From Candidatus Methanoplasma sp. (lineage in GTDB: Archaea; Thermoplasmatota; Thermoplasmata; Methanomassiliicoccales; Methanomethylophilaceae), in assembly GCA_031256615.1 (NCBI GenBank), contig JAIRQG010000141.1, positions 1-9,237 on the forward strand: 9,237 bases of DNA, given 5' to 3'. The position numbers were made by a program, and so were the translations under genes. The notes beneath the pieces are model-generated. The model saw only the letters and a program-made list of their open reading frames with translations, was not told the DNA's origin and ran no database searches. Positions 1-5,977 of this stretch are shown piece by piece (position 1 is the first letter of the stretch; every line of letters begins with the position of its first letter).

Positions 1-1845
1 TTTATTCTTAAGTCGGAGATCGAATACGAAAAAGGGAACATCAACTCTTCGCTCCGGACCATAATGAATGGCGTTGACATGAACCCAGACAATGCCGATG
101 TGAGGCTTCAGAAAGCGAAGATACTGTTCAAGACAGGGAGGACAGACAAGGCCGTCATCGACTTGGAAAAGGCGGAGAAAGCCGACCCGAACAATGTGGG
201 GGTCCTGACCCTGATGAAGGATATCGCCGTTTCCAGGAACAAAAACGAGGATGCCGTGAGACTGAGCAACAGGATCCTCGAACTGGACCCAGGCAACATA
301 GAGGCGATGAACACTCTCTCCAAGGCAAGCCTTTCCATGAGACGGTCGGAGGAGACCTATGCCTCGTACAAGGACATGATGGTCGCCGATAACAGGGCGG
401 AGAACTTCATCAACATCCTTTCATCAATGATGCTCGAAGGCAGATACCGCGAGGCCATACAGATGTTCACTGAAAAAGAAAGGGAGTTCGGCAATAACCC
501 GGCGGTGAGGCGCCTTAAAGGGAATGCTGAGTATGCCATGGGCAATTACAAAGCCGCATCGGACACATATGCGTCAGCTTCCGAAGACGATCCAAAGAAC
601 CCGACGATCTGGCATTCCAAAGGGATGGCCGACGAGGCGATGGGAAATCTGGAGGATGCGGAAGAGTCATACAACAGGGCGATCCTCCTGAACATGAATG
701 AACCGGAGTACTGGATATCGCGGTCCTCGGTGCTTGAGAAGAAGAACGATCTTGCTGGTGCAGTGGAGGCCCTCAATAGGGCAATAGAACTGAGACCAGA
801 TGACATATACGCGCTTGTGAAAAAGGGGATGATCTTCGCAGAACTCGGAAGAAGCGATGAAGCGTTGTATTTCCTGGATCTTGCAATGATCACCGAATCC
901 GATAATGTGGACGTGATGAGGATAAGCCGCGACATCAGAGCAGCGGCAGGCGACCTTCAAGGCGCAGAGGAATCCGCAATGAAGATAATCAGCATGGATC
1001 CGGCCGATGAGGAGGGGGCGGACGCCGCCGTCAGGATACTGATGCGTGAGGGGAAGGAGGAGGACGCCGCAAGCATCATCGACACAGCGTTGCGGAGGAA
1101 GCCCAACTCTATGCGGCTTTTAATGATAAAAAAGGAGTTCTATTCTTCCAGAGAGGATCACAGGGCCGTGATCGATGCCTGCACACGTATCCTTGCGATA
1201 CAGCCGGACAACAGCGTCATCATCAACGACCTCGCAGAAGCGTATGCGGCAGTAGGCGATGTGAACTCCGCGAACAGACTGTATTCCGAACTGGGTATCG
1301 GCAGAGACACAGGCGAGCAGAAGCATCAGGAGGCTCCAAAAGTACAGAAACAAAAAGTGCCAGACACTGTAAAGAGGTATGCGGAAAGGGTTCTCAGACG
1401 CGCTTATATCTCTAAACTTGCTCCGAGCGACCCAGACATAATCACTGTGCTGGATCTTGATGAATCTACCACAAAGGCGATAATGAATTATCTCTCCGAT
1501 ATCTCCGAGTACGGAGACATCACCCCCGGGACCCTGGAGTTCGAAAGAATGGAAAAACTGTCGCTGAGCGCGGTGACGAAGGGTAACTGCACCGGGCTGG
1601 AAAAGGACAACCTCATATCGATACCGTGCGCATATGTCGCCGGCGGGGCAAAGGATGCGGACGAGGCAAAGCTCCTGGTAGCATACTTTTATAAAGTGCT
1701 GAGTTCCAGAAAGTCGACAAGATCGCTCACTCCGGAACTGAGAAAGATCGCGGATGCGACCCAAAAAGGCACAACCATAGAAGATATAATGAAAAAATCC
1801 AAGATCGGAGTATATCAGGCAAAAATGATCAAAGACAATATCTGA
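1..1845 (+). CDS. TPR-repeat protein with unrecognised C-terminal domain (5' partial)
   Basis: The reading frame is open from base 1, and the translation before the first Met codon (base 64) already looks like a TPR helix, so the gene starts outside the window. About 614 codons are visible. Counting from the Met at 64, residues 1 to about 410 are tandem 34-residue TPR units with typical signatures such as A-x-x-x-Y/L, 'LELDPGN', 'IELRPDD' and 'ILAIQPDN'. TPRs form a helical scaffold for protein binding, so a role as an assembly platform is inferred; no catalytic motif is visible. A charged linker (about 411-435) leads to a compact domain of about 155 residues with stretches 'VLDLDES', 'YLSDISEYGDITPGT', 'FERMEKLS' and 'IPCAYVAGG', then a possible helix-turn-helix tail (about 570-593, 'TIEDIMKKSKIGVYQAKMI'). 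I do not recognise that domain. No signal peptide or membrane segment is seen, so it is probably cytoplasmic. The stop directly abuts the stop of truD on the other strand. Confidence 0.88.
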   Translation, partial: FILKSEIEYEKGNINSSLRTIMNGVDMNPDNADVRLQKAKILFKTGRTDKAVIDLEKAEKADPNNVGVLTLMKDIAVSRNKNEDAVRLSNRILELDPGNIEAMNTLSKASLSMRRSEETYASYKDMMVADNRAENFINILSSMMLEGRYREAIQMFTEKEREFGNNPAVRRLKGNAEYAMGNYKAASDTYASASEDDPKNPTIWHSKGMADEAMGNLEDAEESYNRAILLNMNEPEYWISRSSVLEKKNDLAGAVEALNRAIELRPDDIYALVKKGMIFAELGRSDEALYFLDLAMITESDNVDVMRISRDIRAAAGDLQGAEESAMKIISMDPADEEGADAAVRILMREGKEEDAASIIDTALRRKPNSMRLLMIKKEFYSSREDHRAVIDACTRILAIQPDNSVIINDLAEAYAAVGDVNSANRLYSELGIGRDTGEQKHQEAPKVQKQKVPDTVKRYAERVLRRAYISKLAPSDPDIITVLDLDESTTKAIMNYLSDISEYGDITPGTLEFERMEKLSLSAVTKGNCTGLEKDNLISIPCAYVAGGAKDADEAKLLVAYFYKVLSSRKSTRSLTPELRKIADATQKGTTIEDIMKKSKIGVYQAKMIKDNI

Positions 1846-3156
1846 TCAGTATTTTTCCATATCCGATTTCATGTATTCTCTGAGAAGACATGTAGCGTAG
1901 TTGCCCTTCGGAAGGGAAAAACTCATTTCGTACCCTTCCTCAGCGGTCCTATGCGACAGGTCAGACACAGGACACAGGACCTCTCTCCTGCTTCCCTTGG
2001 AGTTGCAGTAAGGAAGGTCCGGAACTATGAAATCATTATCGGAAATATTTTCACTATCGATCACAGACCTCTCAATTTCTCCCATCTCTCCCTCAGATAT
2101 CTTGCTCTCAGAGCCGAATAAAGGTATTGTAACGAACGCTCTGCCTGACCTCACCTGTCTGGCCACAAGGTCCGCATTGCCGGATGTTGTCGTGATGGGG
2201 TTCTCGTGCTGAGGTATCCTGTTGGCGTCCATAGGTATGACGATGTCTCCTATGACCGGTTTGTTCAGGGGAAGGCCTCTGCTCATGCGTCCGCTTAACA
2301 TCTTGTTGAAAAGGTATGATTGATAGGCATGCACGAACATCATCTGAAGATTTTTCGGAAGTTTTCCGATGGCGCCTTTCCAGTCGTTCGGAGAAGAGAC
2401 AATGTGCTCGACCATGATCTTCTCGAAAGACAGCGAATCCGGCATCTCTTTCAAAAGAGGCGACCAATCGCTTTCCTCGGAGAGCGCTTTCCTTACATCT
2501 GCGGAGTTCTCGTTCTCGAACAGGGACGGGTCCGACACATAGCACCTTACCGCACCTTCAAGGTCCCCCCTCACAATGAGCTCGCCGACCTTGTGTGTTA
2601 TCGGCCTTACTGCCCCGAATCTCTGAACACCGAAATAGTTCGGAAAGCCTCTTGTTTCATTCAGAACTGAGGAAACAGAATCGAGGATATGAGGTATCTC
2701 TCCTTCAGGGACGCTGCATTCGCTGACCTTTATTGTGAACGAATTTCCTTTCAGGTCGCCGATCTGTATGCCTCTCTTTGCGGTGTATTGGCTTCCGATC
2801 TCCACATCTTTGAGATTGATCTTTTTTAAAGAATCCGGGGGACATTCGAAGGACATGAGCTGCGTCGTGACAGCCCTTTTATCCTTTGTCCCCGCAAAAC
2901 CGATTCTTTCGCGCGATATGCCGAGGCTTCTGGACATCAGCCTTACGAGGCGGTTGGTCTCCCAATTCCTGCTGGTGACCTCCGCAATAACATATTTTCC
3001 GTTCGCGGAAGCCTCAGGCCCGTTGGAGATCTCCTTTACAATGAAATCCTCCGGAACCTTTTTGAGACGGCCGCCGGTCCCGTCGATGTTGCTCAGGTAG
3101 AAGGACATGCCTACGTCCGCCTCTGCGGTTCGGCATTCTTTGTACCCGCCGGTCAT
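1846..3156 (-). CDS. truD: tRNA pseudouridine(13) synthase TruD
   Basis: 436 residues, normal for archaeal TruD. The enzyme isomerises a uridine to pseudouridine in tRNA (U13 in bacteria). Visible motifs: N-terminal 'GRLKKVPEDFIVKEI' (30-43); the catalytic segment 'GFAGTKDKRAVTTQ' (86-99), where Asp92 is the expected nucleophile; 'NYFGVQRFG' (173-181); a TRUD-specific insertion domain between about 182 and 370, including 'FVHAYQSYLFN' (274-284); and the C-terminal 'GNYATCLLREYMK' (418-430), typical of the family. All key elements are present, so it should be active. The start at 3156 is supported by the N-terminal family match and by the 4-base ATGA overlap with the upstream rpo11 stop, which implies translational coupling; no Shine-Dalgarno sequence precedes it. 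Its stop abuts the stop of the convergent TPR gene. Confidence 0.96.
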   Translation of the reverse strand: MTGGYKECRTAEADVGMSFYLSNIDGTGGRLKKVPEDFIVKEISNGPEASANGKYVIAEVTSRNWETNRLVRLMSRSLGISRERIGFAGTKDKRAVTTQLMSFECPPDSLKKINLKDVEIGSQYTAKRGIQIGDLKGNSFTIKVSECSVPEGEIPHILDSVSSVLNETRGFPNYFGVQRFGAVRPITHKVGELIVRGDLEGAVRCYVSDPSLFENENSADVRKALSEESDWSPLLKEMPDSLSFEKIMVEHIVSSPNDWKGAIGKLPKNLQMMFVHAYQSYLFNKMLSGRMSRGLPLNKPVIGDIVIPMDANRIPQHENPITTTSGNADLVARQVRSGRAFVTIPLFGSESKISEGEMGEIERSVIDSENISDNDFIVPDLPYCNSKGSRREVLCPVSDLSHRTAEEGYEMSFSLPKGNYATCLLREYMKSDMEKY

Positions 3157-3407
3157 TGTTTTACCGTTGAGAAATAAGCAGATACGGCTTTTGAGGCTTT
3201 TTTCACAGCATCATCAGGCTTTCCTTTGCTGACTTCAATATACAACACGACATCCGAAAGCTCAGGATGCTCGTTTACGCGCCTGACAAGAATAACATTT
3301 TTATCGTCGTTGAGTGCCTTGATAAGGGGCTCTATGAGCGTAGGGTTCTCTTCATCGAATCCGAGAGTCATTGTCTTATCGGTCTTTTCGACAGTATAGA
3401 CGTTCAT
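3153..3407 (-). CDS. rpo11: DNA-directed RNA polymerase subunit Rpo11 (subunit L)
   Basis: 84 residues, the size of archaeal Rpo11/RpoL, homologue of eukaryotic RPB11. In this family Rpo11 pairs with Rpo3 to form the platform on which the two large polymerase subunits assemble. Matching features are 'DEENPTLIEPLIKAL' (18-32), corresponding to the conserved E-N/H-T-x-x-x-L-x-x-x-L segment, the hydrophobic strand 'KNVILVRRVNEHPEL' with the conserved His-Pro (47-48), and the C-terminal amphipathic helix 'DDAVKKASKAVSAYF'. It is the first gene of a two-gene unit and overlaps truD by ATGA. A TATA-like box lies about 26 bases before the ATG, so the transcript could be leaderless. Sequence similarity in this small family is modest, but pattern, length and context agree. 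Confidence 0.85.
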   Translation of the reverse strand: MNVYTVEKTDKTMTLGFDEENPTLIEPLIKALNDDKNVILVRRVNEHPELSDVVLYIEVSKGKPDDAVKKASKAVSAYFSTVKQ

Positions 3408-3428
3408 GCGTTGCGATTACAATAACAC

Positions 3429-3437
3429 TAATAAAGG
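3429..3437 (-). promoter_or_regulatory. TATA box of the rpo11-truD unit
   Basis: On the minus strand this reads CCTTTATTA, preceded by an A-rich stretch (GCAAAAA) that could serve as the BRE. Its centre is about 26 bases upstream of the rpo11 ATG, the usual archaeal TATA-to-start-site distance, which puts transcription initiation at or next to the start codon. No Shine-Dalgarno sequence lies in between, consistent with a leaderless mRNA. The start site is inferred, not shown. Confidence 0.55.
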
Positions 3438-3465
3438 TTTTTGCAAAACTGTTGAAACGGCTTTG

Positions 3466-3481
3466 TCAAGGGACCCCTTGA
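3466..3481. repeat. 16-base palindrome (TCAAGGG-AC-CCCTTGA)
   Basis: Two perfect 7-base inverted arms separated by two bases. As RNA it would form a short GC-rich hairpin after opening one or two inner pairs. As DNA it could be a dimeric protein-binding site about 30 bases upstream of the rpo11 TATA box. There is no T-run on either side that would make it a terminator. Confidence 0.45.
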
Positions 3482-3562
3482 ACGCCAAGCGCCGAGAAGA
3501 TACGGGCGTCAAATCCCTGCTTCGTGGAGATGGCGGAAAGCATCCTATTCTCACGAAACCCG

Positions 3563-4120
3563 TCATGCTTGTTGCTTACCGAATGAACCAAGCCATTCTT
3601 CACGCGTAAGACAAGCAATATGTTGTGTTTTCGATTCATTGATGGGGGGCCAGAATCGGTCATGTTCGGTATGATGGAACCGAAAGCCGCATTTTTCACA
3701 CACCCTTTTCGATCTTTCGTTCTCATCGAAATATCCGCACCAAACAGTGAGCAGATTCAGTTCATCGAAAGCGTACCGCATGAGTTCGCGTACAGCCTCC
3801 GGAATATACCCGCGCCCCCAATACGGCTCTCCGATCCAATATCCGATCTCTGCTTCGTCTGCCCCGATGTCCAAATTGCTCTTGCCACCTACCATCAATC
3901 CGATGCTGCCCACTGCGTTGTCCTTGTTTCTTATCGTGACGGCGAAAGTGTGTTCTGCTGAAAGGATCTCTCTGATGATGTATGCGCTGTTTTCAACATT
4001 TGTATGGACAGGCCAGCCTGCGATCGGACCGATGTGAGGGTTTTTTGCCAGTTCATACAGATCTTCAGCATCGGTCTCTTTCCAAGGGCGCAAGATCAGC
4101 CGGCTTGTTTTCAGTATCAT
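3563..4120 (-). CDS. GNAT-family N-acetyltransferase, RimJ/RimL-like
   Basis: 185 residues, the normal length for the Acetyltransf_3 (RimJ/RimL-like) group, which transfers acetyl from acetyl-CoA to an amine, either a protein N-terminus or a small molecule. The N-terminus 'TSRLILRPWKETDAEDLYEL' (5-24) is the standard opening of this group. The acetyl-CoA pyrophosphate loop appears as 'EIGYWIGEPYWGRGYIPEA' (91-109), fitting the Q/R-x-x-G-x-G/A pattern. 'NERSKRVCEKCGF' (134-146) is the conserved N-x-x-S-x-x-x-x-x-K-x-GF segment, and 'HIACLTREEW' closes the domain. The substrate cannot be told from sequence. The start at 4120 has a good Shine-Dalgarno sequence, which the neighbouring genes lack. 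The gene is unrelated in function to either flanking unit and may have been acquired. Confidence 0.9.
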   Translation of the reverse strand: MILKTSRLILRPWKETDAEDLYELAKNPHIGPIAGWPVHTNVENSAYIIREILSAEHTFAVTIRNKDNAVGSIGLMVGGKSNLDIGADEAEIGYWIGEPYWGRGYIPEAVRELMRYAFDELNLLTVWCGYFDENERSKRVCEKCGFRFHHTEHDRFWPPINESKTQHIACLTREEWLGSFGKQQA

Positions 4121-4126
4121 TTTTCA

Positions 4127-4132
4127 CACCTC
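4127..4132 (-). promoter_or_regulatory. Shine-Dalgarno site of the GNAT gene
   Basis: Minus strand GAGGTG, six bases before the ATG at 4120. It is the only strong ribosome-binding site I see in front of a gene here; it fixes the start and implies a leadered mRNA. A weak TATA-like AGTATTATG lies about 35 bases before the ATG. Confidence 0.6.
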
Positions 4133-4174
4133 ACAGAAAACCCCTCATTCATAATACTGCCAGATTCAAACCGT

Positions 4175-4195
4175 CTGCGGCGTCATTTCCCGCAG
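4175..4195. terminator. Stem-loop just after the ligase stop
   Basis: The arms CTGCGG and CCGCAG form a perfect 6-bp stem around a 9-base loop, starting four bases after the ligase stop codon. Read on the plus strand the stem is followed by TTTT, but no plus-strand gene ends there. Read on the minus strand it lacks an immediate T-run. It may mark the 3' end of the helicase-ligase transcript or stabilise it. Confidence 0.35.
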
Positions 4196-4198
4196 TTT

Positions 4199-5950
4199 TC
4201 ACTCTTTATCCTGCGCCTGCATCTCATACATGCTCAGGACCTCGTTCGCCGTCATGCATTCTTCGGGGCCTTTGTCGTCCCTTACGCGCCCGGTGAATCT
4301 TGGGAATCTGAGGCCCAGGCCCGCATCTTCCTTAACGATGTTCCTGGCGGCAGTATGTATGGGGCTCAGGCTGATCTCGGCGGCCACGACCTCAAGCACA
4401 ACGGTGGGAAGGAACCATACATCCGGCATCATCTCCGCATCCACCATGTGCGGGCGTCCCTCGCTCAGGTACTTGTCAAGCATGTCCGGCAGGCCGGCAA
4501 GGAACGCATCGTCGAAACCGGTCCCGAGCTTGCACACTGTACAGTAATGTCCGGAATCTTCGTCGAACACAGCCATTAAGAGGGCGCCGTACTTGCCTGC
4601 TCTTTTCCCTCTGCCGTAGAACGCCCCGACCACCGTGAGATCGAAAGAATCCGTGAGCGCTTCTTCGTAGTCTTTCTTGTATTTTATCCAAAGGAACCCT
4701 CTCGAGCCCGCCCTGTAAATGGATTCCTGTGACAGGGACTTCGCCATTATGCCCTCGCATTTCTTGCCAAGCGCCAAGCTGAAGAACGCTTCCCCTTCCT
4801 CCGGTGCGGAGACAGTTGCCATTGTAGTGAACTGTACCTTTTCCGACACATCGAAGATACCTTCAAGCTTTGCTCTCCGCTCTTCGAACGGACGGACGGT
4901 CATATCCTCGTCGTCTGCCAACAGGATATCGAACATGAATATCCGGACGGGGTAATCCTCTATGGCCTTGTCCATTCCGTGTTTCTTACGGCGGTGCGTG
5001 ACATTCTGGAATGGAAGCATGCCTCCTTCCGGGTCCACAGCCACGCATTCCCCCTCGATTATCGCCGTTCCGGCTTTGCATTGTTTCCTCAGCTCCGCGG
5101 CGATGTCTGGGAAGTTCGAAGTGAGGTCTTCCATCCGTCTTGAGTATAGTTTGACCGAATCTTTGCTTATATGCGCCTGCACCCTTATCCCGTCGTACTT
5201 GAATTCCATCGCGCATCTTCCGTCCATCCGGTCCAAGATCAGAGGTATTGACGGCAAGCGCTCGGCGAGCATGACCTTTATCGGATTGCCGACGGTGACC
5301 TTCATCTTCCTCACGGCCTCAACACCGCCGCCGGCAAGCACTTCCGCCACAAGTCCGAGGTCGCATGTTATGTTGAACGCCCTTTCGATATCCGGGCGGT
5401 CTTCCTTAGTGCCGAAAGCTTCGGCAAGGGCGTCGAGCATCGTCATCGATCCTGCTCCTATCCTCATCCTTCCGGTAACAATGCGGCACAGATATCTTGC
5501 CTCGACAGGGCTGGAATCCATCAGGAGGTTGGAGAGGTATTTCATCTTCTTGTCCTGCGAGTCCCTGCCTTCGGCATTCTCAATGAGCGTCAGGTTTCGG
5601 AGGACCTTGCCAAGCGTCAGAGGCTCTGAGAACAACGACACCTGTTTTCTATTCTGCAACAGATATTCGGCGATCTTTCCCGGGTCGCCCTCCTTTTTCC
5701 AGAGCTCATCCATTCTGCTCTCCGATACTCCGGATATGAACGCGACAGATCTCAGGACGAGCTTGTCAGCCATGCCTAATTCCGCGCCGTAGAAATCAGG
5801 ATGCAGCATCCCCTGTGACAGATATACAACATTCCTCAGAGATCCCGGATCAAGGTCCTTAAAGAAGCCGGAGAGGATGGATGTCATCTCAAGGCGGCTG
5901 CTTGTCACTTCAAGCCTGTCGAAAACATCTGCGATCTCAGAGTACAGCAT
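4199..5950 (-). CDS. lig: ATP-dependent DNA ligase
   Basis: 583 residues, standard for archaeal Lig1-type ligases that seal nicks in replication and excision repair. The DNA-binding domain spans about 1-200. The nucleotidyltransferase domain spans about 240-430: motif I 'KYDGIRVQ' (251-258, Lys251 the adenylated residue), 'IIEGECVA' (297-304), 'FMFDIL' (338-343), 'EGIMAKS' (399-405) and 'WIKYKKDY' (421-428). The OB-fold domain ends with motif VI 'RFPRFTGRVRDDK' (548-560). All catalytic residues are present. 'QVSLF' at 103-107 lies in a segment ('...SEPLTL') that matches, in position and context, the short PCNA-binding motif described for Pyrococcus furiosus ligase (QKSFF, 103-107). The gene lies 27 bases downstream of the helicase gene without an evident promoter or Shine-Dalgarno sequence in the gap, so cotranscription is likely. 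Confidence 0.97.
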   Translation of the reverse strand: MLYSEIADVFDRLEVTSSRLEMTSILSGFFKDLDPGSLRNVVYLSQGMLHPDFYGAELGMADKLVLRSVAFISGVSESRMDELWKKEGDPGKIAEYLLQNRKQVSLFSEPLTLGKVLRNLTLIENAEGRDSQDKKMKYLSNLLMDSSPVEARYLCRIVTGRMRIGAGSMTMLDALAEAFGTKEDRPDIERAFNITCDLGLVAEVLAGGGVEAVRKMKVTVGNPIKVMLAERLPSIPLILDRMDGRCAMEFKYDGIRVQAHISKDSVKLYSRRMEDLTSNFPDIAAELRKQCKAGTAIIEGECVAVDPEGGMLPFQNVTHRRKKHGMDKAIEDYPVRIFMFDILLADDEDMTVRPFEERRAKLEGIFDVSEKVQFTTMATVSAPEEGEAFFSLALGKKCEGIMAKSLSQESIYRAGSRGFLWIKYKKDYEEALTDSFDLTVVGAFYGRGKRAGKYGALLMAVFDEDSGHYCTVCKLGTGFDDAFLAGLPDMLDKYLSEGRPHMVDAEMMPDVWFLPTVVLEVVAAEISLSPIHTAARNIVKEDAGLGLRFPRFTGRVRDDKGPEECMTANEVLSMYEMQAQDKE

Positions 5951-5977
5951 GGCATCGTTCCGTATGGTATCGGTCTA

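Larger units (their letters stand above)
3408..3562. other. Non-coding gap between the GNAT gene and rpo11
   Basis: 155 bases without a convincing gene. The part next to rpo11 holds its promoter. The rest (about 3441-3562) is of balanced composition, unlike the AT-rich promoter gaps elsewhere in the window, and contains a perfect 7-base inverted repeat at 3466-3481. Open frames cross it on both strands but have no start site or family match that I recognise. It could be the 3' untranslated region of the GNAT gene or a remnant of inserted DNA. Confidence 0.4.

Noticed and set aside
1120..1764. Minus-strand open frame of 214 codons opposite the TPR gene
   Set aside because: It is the complement of a clear TPR and C-terminal domain reading, with Arg/Cys/His-rich translation and no recognisable domain or start signal.
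3466..3726. Minus-strand open frame of 86 codons overlapping the end of the GNAT gene
   Set aside because: Its first part overlaps the conserved GNAT C-terminus in another frame and it has no ribosome-binding site. Its tail crosses the odd stretch reported as a finding, but I cannot support it as a gene.
4962..5792. Plus-strand open frame of 276 codons opposite the ligase gene
   Set aside because: It lies entirely antisense to a ligase with all catalytic motifs; its Ser/Pro/Arg-rich translation is typical of the reverse of a GC-biased gene and shows no family motif.
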